Positions 1-12,683 are shown, counted from the first letter of the stretch. The stretch is DNA of 64,000 nucleotides from Branchiostoma floridae (GCF_000003815.2 NC_049980.1:16734958-16798957); one strand, 5' to 3'. Program-made: numbers and translations. The notes: generated from the letters alone by a model not told the origin.

Positions 1-851
1 GCCTTGTCTGGCGTCGGTTCAACCAACAACTATCAAGTTTACCCTGTTCCTCCCACTTGGATCAAATGTCCAAACAGAAGGACCGGCGCTTTGTTCGCAC
101 GTCTTGTTTAGACGTCGAAGTGCACTTACTTTAATAGAGCAAATTGCCTGGCGTGAAGGTATTTGACGAAACACAAGCAAGCTAAATCCTCCACTTCGGC
201 GTAGTCGGTTTATAGAGTTAAACCTTGTGGCTTTTCGGTGTAGTCAGGTCCAAAGATGAGGAAATTGAACTGGAATTTCTGACATATAAACATTTTGATC
301 TGTCTTCTTGAATGGCCCACTACATGACACAATCGACCCGCATTATTACATGATAGATTACCTCAAAATAAAGCTGTAAACCTACATCACCTATTCACTA
401 CTATTCTAATTCCAAACGCCATACATCGATTGCTTTCCACCAATCGATTTCCGTTTTCATAATGCTTGCCAATCCTCCTGTCGAAATTTTCAGTATGACT
501 TTTCTTTTGACACTAAGAGTTCGAAACGGGAAGATAGTACGGAAAGGGGCCAAAGTGCTTGAGTTTTGGGTGTAAACAAACGCGGACAGTCGAGAGGCAC
601 TCGGTGATCAACAGCTGCCTTCTGTCTGAACGTCAACACGTTCTTTCATGGTACAGTTTGCGACTGCTCATTGATTTTAGCTGCAACTGCTCACTGAAAC
701 CTGTTTTTTGTCAAAGTTTAAGATTTGAAATTCAAAAATGCTCCATGTCAATATACATTTGCGATTTACTACTCGAGAGCAACCGTACGTGCCGCTGACA
801 TCGCATGCAGGTTTTTGACGCCAACATTTCGTAAAAGTTTCCACTCTTGGT
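1..851. other. GPCR downstream flank, no gene seen
   Basis: This stretch lies 3' of the minus-strand GPCR and probably holds its 3' UTR. The open frames here are short, have no family signal and no matching splice sites. I see no clear minus-strand polyadenylation signal apart from a TTTATT that overlaps the stop codon, so the transcript end is undefined. Confidence 0.4.
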
Positions 852-2114
852 TTATTTCTTCCCAATTGGCGCAACAAATGTCACATTACAAGTACTAGAC
901 TTACCCCCAGTTGTTAAAGTCTTCTGAGACCGTCTTGCCACCGGCGTGTTCTCGTAACTCCTACTGAGGGTGCCTGCCTCAGGCTGCTCGGGGACGTACC
1001 GCGACCCGTCCCGCCGGCCTGATCCCTGTCCGCCCTTCATTCTCTCCAGAAACTCCGTAACCCGAGACAGGGAGAAGGTCCAGTTGGAGCACAACTCCTG
1101 GAAACTTTTCCTAAATCTGTAGTTCAGAGCTCCGTATAAAATGGGGTTGAACACGCAACAAGAGAAGGATAGCCACGTCGTGATGAAGTCACCTACAGAC
1201 GCTATGGTCTTGTCCTGAGCTAGTCCTCTGTACAGATTCAGTAGGAAATATGGCGTCCATGTGACGAGGAAGGCAAGTATGACGAGTATAACGGTTTGTG
1301 TAGTCCTGTTTTCTACGGGGACGACAGAGCTGAGGGTGGGGGAGCGGAGAGCCTTCCCCTGGGACAGGGGAGACGTCGCTCCGTTCCTGGCGTGCTGCGC
1401 TGCCGGAGACAGTCCATTGAGAGTCGATTTCTTCATCTGTTCTCGTGTCGTCTGGATGATGAGGTAATACGAGAATATGACGACCACGAGCGAACCTAGG
1501 AAGATGACAGAGACGAGGTACATGCTGTAGGCCAGGGCAGACCCTCCGCCGGCCCAGTGTAGGGCACAGAAGTGTTTACCTGCCGAGTACGTGTACATGC
1601 CGAACCCGAACAGCGGCGGCACACAGCTGACGAAACCCGTCCACCACATGAAGGCGATCAGTTTCCACGCCCTTGACTTTGTCACTTTTGGCGCGAACGG
1701 TCTGACGATGACGAAGTATCTGTCCACAGCTACACCTGCCACGGATATGATGGATACGTTCCGTAACGACACGGCGAGAAAGCCGGCAAATTGGCAAAAC
1801 TCTCCGCCGAAGGGCCAGTCGTCGGTCACGGTGGCGGCAATGACGAAAGGCACTACAGCCAACAACGTAACCAAGTCCACCACGCTCAGCGACACGATGA
1901 ACATGTTGGTGACGTTTCGCATAGTCCTGTTTTTGTAGACCACCAATAACACACATGTGTTCAGAATCACCCCGATGATGAACAGTATAACGTACGCTGT
2001 GGCCTGTAGGCCGATGGCGGCTGGGGACAGCCCAGTTCCCGACTGTGGGGTTACCGCCGACCGGTTCCCGACCATGGTGACCGGCACAGTTACGGTCCCA
2101 TACTCCTGTGTCAT
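852..2114 (-). CDS. Class A (rhodopsin-family) G protein-coupled receptor, orphan
   Basis: A single-exon seven-transmembrane receptor of 420 residues if translation starts at the ATG at 2114. The ATG at 2075 has a better context (CACCATGG) and would give 407 residues; the open frame runs further 5' only through a GTG. Visible class A hallmarks, numbered from the 2114 start: N-glycosylation site N17-R-S, TM1 Asn52, TM2 Asp80, TM3 Cys107 and extracellular loop 2 Cys183 (conserved disulfide), DRY at 131-133, TM6 TWTP ending at Pro288, and NPILY at 323-327. Intracellular loop 3 is long, Ser/Thr-rich and basic. The tail is rich in Arg and Ser. The PPLFG segment after TM4 and WLSF...NPxxYG in TM7 recall GPR161-like and other orphan receptors, but that is impression only. 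Ligand and coupling cannot be read from sequence. Confidence 0.9.
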   Translation of the reverse strand: MTQEYGTVTVPVTMVGNRSAVTPQSGTGLSPAAIGLQATAYVILFIIGVILNTCVLLVVYKNRTMRNVTNMFIVSLSVVDLVTLLAVVPFVIAATVTDDWPFGGEFCQFAGFLAVSLRNVSIISVAGVAVDRYFVIVRPFAPKVTKSRAWKLIAFMWWTGFVSCVPPLFGFGMYTYSAGKHFCALHWAGGGSALAYSMYLVSVIFLGSLVVVIFSYYLIIQTTREQMKKSTLNGLSPAAQHARNGATSPLSQGKALRSPTLSSVVPVENRTTQTVILVILAFLVTWTPYFLLNLYRGLAQDKTIASVGDFITTWLSFSCCVFNPILYGALNYRFRKSFQELCSNWTFSLSRVTEFLERMKGGQGSGRRDGSRYVPEQPEAGTLSRSYENTPVARRSQKTLTTGGKSSTCNVTFVAPIGKK

Positions 2115-2217
2115 ACAAAACCACCTGCTTCTCACCGTCTTTAGCACAACAAAGTCGTTTGGCCAACCCTGTGTTGCGTACGAAATCCCCCTGTAAGTCC
2201 TGGCGGCATTCCGACAC

Positions 2218-4840
2218 TCACGGAAGACTAGCAGAGGTGCGGAAAATCCCGTAGTCCGTCCACAAGATGTGTGATGTCTTCATAACTCACCACCTGGAAA
2301 GGAAGAAGAAAACACAGGTCTCAAACATGGCCATCCCAGATTTGTTTGCCTCAAATACGCCAGGCAAGCCGGCGGAGGTGCCCGCGCCAGATTGAGTTTC
2401 AGCACAACCTTTGACTGAAACGGGGAGAGAAGAATTAAGGTCGTAATTGAAGTGGATCAAGTAACGGCTGTCCGTGGAGCATGCGTAAATGCAGACCTGT
2501 ATCGCTTACCTGGGAGGCACAACTGACATCCTTCCACAGTGTAAACATGACGGACATGACGGAAGGAATATTCATAACAAACAAAGGACAAATAACACCG
2601 GTAACGTCCGCGTTTCTGACGTTCATATCAGAGCTCGGTAAATAACACACAGATTCAACTGTCGACCTAACAAACGAACTACCTTTGAGGCGTCGTGCAT
2701 GACAACTCATTTTGTGTCTCGTTATGCACATTTGGCACGCACCATTTAACGACTTTACCAATCAGCAAATACTCCACCTGTAGAAATGAGCAGTCAGTAA
2801 CGGTTCAAATCAAAACATTTCTATCGTGAGTTAATTATAAATAGGGGCAGTGGAAGCTATGGCTACTGTGCATTACAGATTCTGTAGCTAACTTTAGTTA
2901 CCAGACAGGCTGCAGTCATTTTGAAGAGAAACATGTTCCGTGAGAGTTGCGGTTGTTGTAGGGGCAACTGTACAATGAACTCACGATCTTTCGTTTCGCG
3001 ACTGGAATTGTAAAACCAACGTGTGTGTCATTCAATACTGGTTAGTAGGGCTACTATCAATCGGACAGGCTATGGCAGTCAGACAACGTCCAAATCACAT
3101 ATCTAAGCAGCGACTTCATTGAGCATTTCAAGGTCGTAAAAGACATCTGGAAAATTTGACGGTAGAAAAGCGTACCTTAATTATCCATCGTAAAGACATG
3201 ACTTACCCCAAACAAAACAGCAACAGCCTAAGCTTACAGGCAACATACTCAACTGTCAGGGCACAACAACAGCAGTGGGACCCACCCCAGTCTGCCTACT
3301 GTGTGCTCTTCCCACCCCTCCACTGTGTAATTGGTGCGTGTTCCACATGCCATGCGAGACTGCGAGAAGTATATTTTTGCACAAGTCAATGGCAAATAAG
3401 TCCGTTGACCCCCGCATTCTTTTATGTGGTACACAAAGCAGAGGGGGCTTATACACTTACTCAAAGGGCTCCGTCTAATATTTACCTTGGTCACAACTTT
3501 CTCCTTTGTGTCGTTTACTTCATTGTGATCTCGGTCTATTCGTTCCACATGGGTTCCTAGTAATAGTTTGACCCAGGTGTCGATAGGGAGGCAAGAGATT
3601 TGCATGTATAGCAAGTAACAGATGTTGGAACCTTTCCGTTGGTTAAGGGGAAGGTCATGACTGTTTCTCTTCACAAAGTGACGAGTGGTGACCTTTCACC
3701 TCGCCGTGGGAACACAGAAGACTGACGAAAGCCGAGAGGAGGGCTGAAGGCAAGGCATGACGGGTAAATCCCTTCACGGCTGTGTGCACCTGTATGGCTG
3801 TGCGGTCCCGTTCCGTGTACGGTTACACGTTACAGACGCTTGTCCGTCACTCTGGGCATGGGAACTTGCAAAGGAGACTTTGAGTGAGTTGCAACCGCCA
3901 AGTGAGCCAAAACGTGGCTATAGGGGCATTCTCTCCAGAAACCCCTGAAACCGACCACACCAGCCTGTCTCTCAGCTAGACCACCGTCCCGGCATGTTAA
4001 AAAAGACATCACTCTAAACAAAAAAATACAAAACCTGAACGTGACCTTGAACCCAGCAAGAATTCCTCTGCTTATCACTGGCAACAGGTCATAAAAACAC
4101 ATGACAGCTAAACTTGCACTCCAAAACCTCTGCAGTGTCCAAAGCACACCGTCTGACTTCAGACCAATAGAAGTCAAGACTTGAACTCCCAAGACGCGGG
4201 GTTATCCGGGCGAAATACATGACCTGGTGTGGTAAACTTTCACCCGCGAAACTGGACATACAATTCGTCAAACAGTTCAAATGCAATTTTCAAGGCAATG
4301 CTCAGTATTTAGATGTGATCTACAGTATCATTCAGTCCTGACCTTGACGCACGACTGGTGAGTGACACAAACATGTCCCTGCGCCACGCCTCACTGCCGA
4401 GATGAAACCTTCACAATGACAGACGACACGCCTCCTGTCTCCAAGCATGCGGATGTGTGGTTTTGGGTCGTTTGCTAGTATTTTGCCCGTATTTCAGGTG
4501 CAATGATTTTCTTCCAGTGGTCTGGCGAGTTGTCACGTAGAAAATTATCGCTCAGCGACAAACAAAAATTAGCCACCAAAACTACACACCTGCTTGGGAA
4601 TCCCTTCTTGCTACATCCTGTGTCAACGGATACCTAGCTAGTCTGATTACAAAGTACAAGAACATCTGGCCGTTATGTCGTATTAACTTAGACATGACAG
4701 ATCCCAAACATGACTCTCAGCGACGACAGGGCAGTTGCGGAGAGGAAAACTCTTCAAAGTATAGCAAATGTGTTCGCCACAGCTGTTTTTTTGGTTTGTT
4801 TGTTTGTTTGTATGTTTGTGTTTTTCCTAAGCGCCAATGA
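2218..4840. other. Spacer upstream of the GPCR, no gene recognised
   Basis: Upstream of the GPCR I find only short open frames without family signal. A CAGGTGGTGAGT motif near 2285 on the minus strand could be the donor of an untranslated GPCR exon, but nothing confirms it. A short GTTT-rich simple run lies near 4793-4820. Confidence 0.35.
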
Positions 4841-4848
4841 CTTACAAT

Positions 4849-4943
4849 CAGAGGTTGTTGGTGGAAAATTGTGACCTTCTTGTCCGACACATAAAACAGC
4901 ATTTTATACATTTAAGGTCACATTTTTTTCCAACAACCTCTGC
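4849..4943. repeat. Fold-back (inverted repeat) element
   Basis: Left arm 4849-4878 starts CAGAGGTTGTTGG and ends GTGACCTT. The right arm, about 4914-4943, is its imperfect reverse complement (AAGGTCACA ... CAACAACCTCTG) with small indels. The spacer is about 35 bp. No clean target duplication abuts the arms, though ACAAT lies just left of the element and again about 8 bp past its right end. Confidence 0.6.
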
Positions 4944-5029
4944 TGGAGAGTACAATGAAATGATCTGGAGTGTCCTGTTACAATCCACGGTCTCCGGATA
5001 TACCTGTGGATCGGGCGCGGGACCATGAA

Positions 5030-5163
5030 GGGACGATTCGGCTCTTTATCAACTCGGTCCAGTCAACCTGGCATGGGTTAGGGGTAGGCTTAGGTCTTAA
5101 AGCTTGAGCCGAGTTAGTTGTGATTAGGCCTTGGGCCGAGTTGGTAAAGGGCCGAAGCGTCCC
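5030..5163. repeat. MITE-like element with about 31-bp terminal inverted repeats
   Basis: The left end GGGACGATTCGGCTCTTTA and the right end, read on the other strand as GGGACGCTTCGGCCCTTTA, match over about 31 bp with four differences. The 134-bp element has no coding capacity, as expected for a non-autonomous DNA transposon. Internal copies of the GCCGAGTT motif suggest nested repeats. Confidence 0.65.
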
Positions 5164-5410
5164 GACATACCTATCACAAGACATACATGTGCATGAGAGA
5201 AGCTCCTACAAGAGTCATTGTCACACCCTATACTTCACATGCAAGCACTTCCTGTAGGCTTTAGATGAACAAATGTTGTGTATCAGTCTCCAGTGAATAC
5301 AGTAACATACCGGAATTAAGAACATAACAAGAATAGCATACCAAGGCATTTTTCAGCGACCGCTCCCCCTTGAAATACTAGTATTTCGGGTATCTGGTCT
5401 TGGACGACGC

Positions 5411-5545
5411 TAGCCTGGTATCCAGCCGTAATATAGCTCCCGAGTGTCTTCTCGCATGTAGCTCCCGAGTCTCTTCTCTCCTCTTCGTAATTGCGACGAT
5501 GAGAGAAGAGACTCGGGAGCTATATTACGGCTGGATACCAGGCTA
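5411..5545. mobile_element. MITE, 135 bp, perfect 35-bp inverted repeats and 9-bp target duplication
   Basis: The first 35 bases (starting TAGCCTGGTATCCAGCC) are the exact reverse complement of the last 35. A second perfect stem pairs 5461-5480 with 5501-5520. The element is bracketed by identical 9-bp copies of GGACGACGC (5402-5410 and 5546-5554), so the insertion is young. It encodes no protein and would have been moved in trans. A 9-bp duplication suits Mutator-like or Merlin-type transposases; that assignment is inferred. Confidence 0.85.
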
Positions 5546-5559
5546 GGACGACGCCTCCA

Positions 5560-8500
5560 GCAACGTACCACGATATATAGATCACGCCTTCTCTCCCGTC
5601 ATAGTGAACACAACAGACTCTCAAATCATCCTATACGTGGATCCAAGGCGCTTTTATCTGGGTCTGGTATAACGACGGGCGTTTCTTACGGCAATGACGA
5701 CAGGAACACTGGTCTCCATAATGATTTTCCTAATGCGATAACTTTAGCAAACCTCAAAGCAAAGCCATGGTTCTGGGACGTCTTGGTGTTTCTGACGTGT
5801 AGCTCTCCGAGATGCCTCAAACATGTAGCCAGTTTGTATCGTACATGTAACCTCTTTCAAAGTGCAGACAGGCAAATACAATGGGGACAAAAGAGGGCCG
5901 CGACTGGCGATGTTATCTGCTTTCCACTGGCGTCCATAGGTCATGTTCAATCCACCGAGTAGTCACGAAAAAGGCGAGCAACTGACAGAAGTGTCTCTCC
6001 AGATACACTGGGCTTACTGAAGTGGAAAGATTACATTCCGTGATTCTGTCGTGTCGTACCGCGCACACGTCCATGGTAAGCACCGGCAGACCAAGATCAC
6101 GGAATTCCAAGAATGTGCAATACTGCCACACGACAATGGCCTAGAGTGACCAGAATGGCGCCTCATGACCTTTCCCGTGACACAGACCCCCTGAGGACAA
6201 CACTCTCCCTAAATGAAAGATGAAGATTCGACCTTTCGCGCTATCTCAGGAGAACCAAGGACTTGATATTTGGAGCGCCCTTTTTGGAGACAGTGAACAA
6301 GAGGATATTGAAATAATCATCGAAACTGATTAATTCTACAATATCATGACAAAAAATAATTGATCAAACTGTCTTCATAACCTCTACACAAGCACATCCC
6401 ACCCTATAACAGACGTTCCGCTCTCACCCTTGACCTTCCAATGTCATTACAACAACGAAACGACTAATGAGTTCAGAAGATTAGTGGGAGCTGCACTGAC
6501 ATGCAAATTAAGATGACTGTGGGATCAATCTTTCTTTTAACATGAATCATTTCCAGCAACTGACGTTCAACGTCTTTAGGACAATGTTTCCGGCTTAATA
6601 TTCTCGCTCCATCTTTCTAGCACGATTTCAATAAAAACTGTTAGACCTATTCTCTATCATATGAAGTTAATGGATAGCCCAACACTGACCTCTTGCCCTA
6701 CCTGACCTGCGGCGACAGCATCATGAACTCCCCCTTTCCGGAGGTCATATCTTAGAGCACAAGGTCAGGAACATTATGCCAGATGTGCCTATGATTGCTT
6801 GGAGCTCCAGTCTCAAGAGTTATACGATTAAACACCATTGGAAATCTTCATCGGCACGCTAGGACCCATCAAGGAGCTTTCATCCTTGGACCCTAGTTCC
6901 TCTTCAAGTTTTACACCCGCTCTAAATCAGGTCGCGCTTTTATGGGACTTGACAACGCAAATATATCGGGAGTAATGATGTTTGAAACTACTAGTGTACT
7001 AACAAGGCGCTATTGCCGCTATAAAGCAATGTTATCCATCAAAACCAGCCACTGAATTGGTTTCTGATATCCCTGAATACGACAGACTTTTCAACTTGTC
7101 AAAAGTCAAAATATTGACCCCAGCCTGGGCAATGGTATGTTCGTTTAGATATTATTCCTTCCCACGTGACTACAACACACGGGTCAAGAAAAGGCCAGGA
7201 CCGAGGCTATTTCCCACACGGAGACGCAGGAACAACAAAAACACGACTATAGCCAGTGTACTCACATGGTTGACACAATGGCCTCTTGACTTGTGAAAAA
7301 TTCATCCTTGTTTGCAATGGCCACTGAATAACCTGTGTACATACACACTGTCACGGCAGAGACGTTAGAAATCCGCCCAAACAGGCCCACCTGCAAGGAA
7401 AAACGTCCCTACTTGTGTGCAATGTCTACAATTATCGTTCATTTTAAGTGGTGGGTACACCCGTAATCTCTCTAATCTCCATCCGGGCGATATCTAACTT
7501 GCCGAGAAAACAGCAGCACACAGCTCGAAAAGCCTGCGAGACAAGCTCCCATGGTAGTGATGTTGAGAACTGTGGTGAATTTGAACCTGACAACTCAAAG
7601 AGAAACATTATCGCCTAGCTGTCCACTTCCACGTGCCTCTTTTGTTCGGTGCACTAGGTTGTTTGATACAGCTGTTATCAAAACTGACTCGCCCTGAATA
7701 TAACGCTGTCTTGACGCTCCACTAAAGTGGTCACTCGACGCCGTAGTCTGTTCGGGAGTGCCACATCCGGGAAAAGACGCTGACACTCAGGCCGATACGG
7801 TGAGGACAAAGAAGAGTCCCCAGCCAGAGTTTGGTCTTTTTCCGGGCTAATTTGTTCTGACAAGTGTATTCTGTGATATCACGAGATGGCGGACAGTAAG
7901 GCCATGAACTTCAATGTATTATACAACACGCCCGCAAATTATAGCACACAAGGGAACGGCCTTTGTGGATACTACACGATCGATATTTTAACAATTCAAT
8001 CGTGGGGCAGCGTCCGGATGCTGAACTTGTCAAAGGAAAATACCATCATTAAGTAATGTAATTAAGGTTTAATTGTCACAGCATTCACATTAGTGTTTTA
8101 GGTGATTATAAAGCGATACAGGATCTGCTCAATAACACCATTCTTATAATATTGTTTGAAAAAAAATCTTGGGTCGTTACGTAGACATAATGATACAGAT
8201 CAGATATATTTCAGGTAGGCCAAGCGGAAATGTGACTCTACATTCAACAAAAAGGACGTGAATCACATAATGACACTCAGCGACAAATATTGTACATATA
8301 CCTGATAACTATTCAGCGCCTTTCAGACACGCTCTACCAGTCTGTCAATGCTAGTCAGGCTTCCCGTCAGCGTTCATCATTCAAAATAAGGCCTGCCGAT
8401 CCATAGTTTTAGGTAAAAAAGAACGTTTCTTTAACGAATGAAACTACAAAAAATTTGATCAAAGTCATATTGTGCCACATCAACAAAGTTGTTAAAAATA

Positions 8501-9900
8501 GAAAGACCGCCAACGTCCTTGTCCTTCGTTTCAAGAGTAGCAACTTGTTTTCGTTCGGTTGCCTAAATGTTTGTTTAGGAAAACACCGCGAATCTTCACA
8601 TACTATGACTCCAACGATTGTTCTTGGTTTGTCACCGGAATACATGTCTATCAACTAATCAAGACATTTCAGCGGAGACGAAACCCCCGAACTGATACAA
8701 ACAAATCCCCTAGTACCTTCAACTACTACTATCTTTCCGCCGTGTAACACCCCAGGGTTGGGACTGTGGACTTATTTTCGTAAAGAAAATAACAGCTGAT
8801 AACAGCTATCCCTCACCTTAATGGAAAATCTAACAGCTTTGAGTATCCTAGAAAAGATCCGTGCACCCACTCAGATGTTCAGATGAGGGTTTGTCGTCCC
8901 ACCATTTAGTAAGTCCGTGCGGCCGTCGCCATGTTGGTTTGTGAGGGGACCCGTCTGACTGGGTCTACTGCGCCCTCTCTCTGGATCAGAAAAGGGCTCG
9001 CTCCAATGACGACAGCAACCAACCTATTAGTAACCACTCAAATCACGCGGCTCTCAAGGCCAATTACCTACCCTGAGGTTTGAAAAGCCTCCGACAAAAG
9101 CGACACCTATTTGCAGTTGGCGGAGAACTGCATGTTGAAGAGACGTGCGGATTTCAGTGTTGCGGGGATACAAAGTGGACAAGGTGAGCCCCGTGGTGTG
9201 GTGTGCACGTTTAAACTATGTCAGATATGATAAGCCGCTCACCGTACTCATTTGGCATTGTGTATTTAATGGTAATTAAGGGTTAGCGCGTTCAGTTATG
9301 GACAGTCGGTACCATGGAAACAACACGTTGTGTGGAGAGTATGGTACCCTAAAACACTACATGTTTAGCACCATCTTACGTCACAGTATAAATCCATCAG
9401 AATCTACATAAACAGTGCAGACAATGTCTATAAGGAAATCAGTGCGACACTGCTCTCAGATAGCAAAGTATAGTATTCTTTTTTCTCAATATAGTGGTTT
9501 GGGTGAAACGTTGTCATACTTTATTTGACATTAAGGGTCAAAGTTTAGTCTAGCATTAGCCCTATTATTGCTAAGCCAGACAATAAACAGTCTAAGTGTG
9601 TTAACACAGTTACAGAGTCACTTCAAAGTGGTCTTCTGATTACTCAATTGTGATAAATAGGTATTTCAAGTTCAACAACGTAAAAAGTAGACCATTACAT
9701 GTTTTACTGACTTGAGATAATGCCGAGACAAACTTTGTACTTGAAATGCATTTAACTATGGTGCAAAATTTGGAAACAGTCCTTGTTTTTTTTTTCTACA
9801 CTTTAAAGGGATAAAAACACAATGTGTATGCGTGGGTGATGGCTGTGGGTGATACCTGTCAAGATAGATTCTTTTGTCAACTGTGACTATGCAGAAACAA
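5560..9900. other. Spacer, no gene recognised
   Basis: There is no convincing exon here on either strand. The open frames are short and lack splice signals in phase. A possible plus-strand donor (GACAAG then GTGAGCC) occurs near 9180, without a recognisable exon attached. A short CAAGGA...TCCTTG palindrome at 6870-6888 is listed separately. Confidence 0.4.
6870..6888. repeat. Short CAAGGA...TCCTTG palindrome (possible mini-element)
   Basis: A 19-bp near-palindrome with CAAGGA and TCCTTG ends. The 7-bp flanks are GACCCAT on the left and GACCCTA on the right, 5 of 7 matching. It may be an old member of the palindromic elements seen at 14843, 16396 and 52307; alone it would be weak evidence. 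Confidence 0.35.
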
Positions 9901-9929
9901 TTGTTGATTGAATTTGAAGCTATCTTTAC

Positions 9930-10014
9930 CTTGTCTAACTCAAGCAGCATATCATTACATTCAATGATGTCACCAAAAGATAAGGGGATGAAAGCCTCCA
10001 GACAACAACTGGCA
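9930..10014 (-). other. Candidate coding exon of an unidentified minus-strand gene
   Basis: A minus-strand open stretch has an acceptor GGCAG|TGCC and a donor GACAAG|GTAAAG. One frame contains LSFGDIIECNDMLLELDK at the 3' end, which reads like ordinary protein. I cannot place it in a family, nor join it in phase to other exons with certainty. Confidence 0.2.
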
Positions 10015-11410
10015 CTGCCATTATACACTCAGTGATCCACATAGGCACCTCATCCTGGCAACATTAGACAATGGAAAAAGGCAAGTGTCTGTGGGAAATT
10101 TTAGATAAACACAGCTCTTCATCATATGTATGAAATAATTCACATAAGGTGGCCAAGGCCCATTATACTAGTACCTGTACTTAAATCTCACAAATTGTAA
10201 GGCTTGAAGAACTTTATACACATTTTTCTTCATGGCTTGCTTGTTCTTTCCTTAGTGATTTTCCCATAGATAAAATTACAAAGGCAGCCCTTCCAGCGAC
10301 CCAGATTTAGGTCCTTCTCACATCTATTTTCCATACACCACAATACAGAAATTGAAGCAGATTGAGCTGTACGGGTATCCGACCCTTACTCACGAACATA
10401 AAGGACCTGAAGCTTTGTTCTGATGCATCTGAAGATGATCCCGTCATGACAGAAGCCTCAGATCTCTTCATGCCTTCATGAGCATATGCAATTGTAATGG
10501 CTCACGCAGATTACCTCTTAGTTTGTATAGATCAGCGCTGATTGATTCTCTTTGTTGGCAATCCCACTGGGGTTATCCCACGGAGAGGCGCTCTCCGCTA
10601 AGTACCTGAGGGTTATGGCTTATACATCAATGTATGAAATGTTGCATTATGCAGGTACTTAAGGACCATCCTGTCCACATGGTTCATGTATCATCGTCAT
10701 ATCTTTTTACTTGCAGGTGTAAGGAAGACAATACCTTGTCCTCATTCTATCCAAAATAAAGGTTTTAATCTGCATAAAAAAAGACATTAAATGTTTTCAT
10801 AGGTATGATATATAATTTTGTTTGCTTGCATGCTGTAGACTTCTTTCCTAGAGTATTTTGTATTTCTTTTATACAAGATAAGATAGAGACCTGAGATACC
10901 TAAAATGTAATAAAAAGCAACTTAATGAAAAGTAAAACACATTGAATATTTCAATGACTGCCCATTTATCCACTTAAGTGTGTTCATCTAAATTCCCATG
11001 AAATCAGCAACAGTTTTGCAAACAGGTCCATGAAGCTTAGGTAAACTTAATTAAATATTACAAATAATATAAATCCAATATCTGCAAAAAAGAGTCATCC
11101 ATGTTTACTGGGCTTCACCAACAGACCAATTAAAGTGGGAACAAATCATTGACAGCTAGCCAGACTGCACAAACAACATTACTAAAACGGGGCTGAAACA
11201 TTGAATCCTCCATTAGTATTTCCTGAAAAGTTGGTCAATGCACATACAATGTATCATGATGACATATTGACAGGTTCTACTGTATATGGAAGTCAAGGAC
11301 TCATCAAATATAAATCTGGAAGGGTTTACCAGTCATGTGGTAAAATAAGGTGTAATACATGTACATGTTTAATATGGATATTGTTTCTACAATATCTCTT
11401 TCTATACTGG

Positions 11411-11482
11411 TATATCTATATCTATATCTATATCTATATCTATCTATATATAGATATATATATATATATATCCATATATATA
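11411..11482. repeat. TATATC/TA microsatellite
   Basis: Tandem TATATC hexamers pass into a TA-dinucleotide run. The open frames that cross it encode only Tyr/Ile repeats and are not genes. Confidence 0.9.
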
Positions 11483-11723
11483 CATGTCCATTGTACTGGA
11501 GTATATTTTTTTCAGATCCAATGATGCTTGTTCCATTCTGTCCTAATAGTAGGGCATAGCAACTCATCGGAGATTGTCCTGCTAGCCCAATTGTTCCACA
11601 TATTAGTACATTGTTAATGCAAATGGTGAGTCCTAACAGTCACAGGCTGCAATCTTCTGGTCTATCTATCTAAAAGCCTACTTAGAGAGGTTTTGAGATG
11701 ATTCCTTTCTGTTACCCCCATTA

Positions 11724-11885
11724 AGTTAAAAATAGAGGTATTATTTTGTGTGTGTCTGTGGTTCTACATATCTGTGGTCAGCAATAACTCAAGAAGTTCT
11801 GAGTGGATTGTGATGATATTTGGTATGTGGGTAGGTGTTGGTACTTCCAGTTTTGACTTTTGGAATATTTCTTAAAAGAGCCGAT
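11724..11885 (+). repeat. Dispersed repeat, first copy (related to 55770-55960)
   Basis: The order of blocks GAGGTATTRTTTT, TGTGTCTGT, then GATATTTGGTA and TAGGTGTTGG is shared with the sequence at 55770-55960. Two copies of the same ordered motifs 44 kb apart indicate an interspersed repeat rather than chance. It is non-coding, and the class is unknown. Confidence 0.5.
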
Positions 11886-12638
11886 GTCTGACAAAGGATA
11901 ACTCACAGGCAGTAATGGTCGGACATGCCTGATGTCCTGGATCTCCTAGCTTGTGCTGAGGCTTTGTTGACTGTTGTAATCTGTCTTTCCTCACCAGTAA
12001 CAACACTGTAAGTTGTGTAACCTGTTACCCATCGTTGTACTCACCGTAGTACTAGTAGCTGCTGGCCTTTTGTTTAGTCCCCTCCATGAAATAGTTGCAG
12101 AGGGGACTGTGGAGGGGACTACAAAGAAATCCAGCAGTTTGCCTCTGCCAGGCTTTCCTACGAGGTACAGAGGAGAATTCTGCAAACATACGATGAATTC
12201 TTGGCCGGGAGAGTCAGTCTACAGGAATGCTGACATTTCCCTCCAAACAAACCCTATGGTGGACAAACTCCCCTGGAAAAATTCTCCCTGCTATAGCCAG
12301 CATAGTTTTTGTGGTAGTGACCCTGCAGTAGCTACAGTAGGGATCAATACCAGGCCTTCAACACTGATAGTTTGAAAACAGGGGCAAAAACATTCAGACA
12401 TCTCTGCCTTTGTCAGCCTGTATGTCCCATTCTTCTCAACAGTGCAGAAGTTAGACAGGATAAGTGGACGTGATGAACAGGGACTGACAGTGCACAATGC
12501 ATACTGGGTGGAGAAAAGAATGTCTGAACACTAAATGGGAATTTTGAACCAATGTTGTTTACGTTATCCTAAATCCTGTCATCCCTAGAGGAAGCAGGGG
12601 TTATCAAATGGATAGAAGTATAAAAGGTAATGTCTCAC

Positions 12639-12683
12639 CTGTAGCATTATTAGTTGGGATGGATAAGGCTGGGTTTCCACGAT
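12639..12683 (-). other. Candidate 45-bp exon, minus strand
   Basis: A strong acceptor (TTTTTGCAG) and a strong donor (CTACAG|GTGAGAC) bracket 15 open codons in phase 0. It could be a short exon of a gene that starts near 15.34 kb. No family recognised. Confidence 0.25.

Larger units (their letters stand above)
10020..12630. other. Spacer with possible exon fragments, no gene confirmed
   Basis: On the minus strand around 10430-10500 a frame with Ser-rich residues runs to a good donor (TTC|GTGAGTAAG), so part of an unidentified gene may lie here. Otherwise only a TA-rich microsatellite and a dispersed repeat are recognisable. The 120-residue plus-strand open frame at 12013-12375 has a hydrophobic start but no family signal. 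Confidence 0.25.

Noticed and set aside
2112-2147. Extending the GPCR N-terminus to 2147
   Set aside because: The codon there is GTG, not ATG. The first ATG in frame is at 2114.
11201-11567. Tyr/Ile-rich open frames on both strands
   Set aside because: They are translations of the TATATC microsatellite.
12013-12375. 120-residue plus-strand frame with a hydrophobic start
   Set aside because: No family signal, no conserved motif and no supporting splice or promoter feature. A secreted small protein cannot be excluded but is unsupported.
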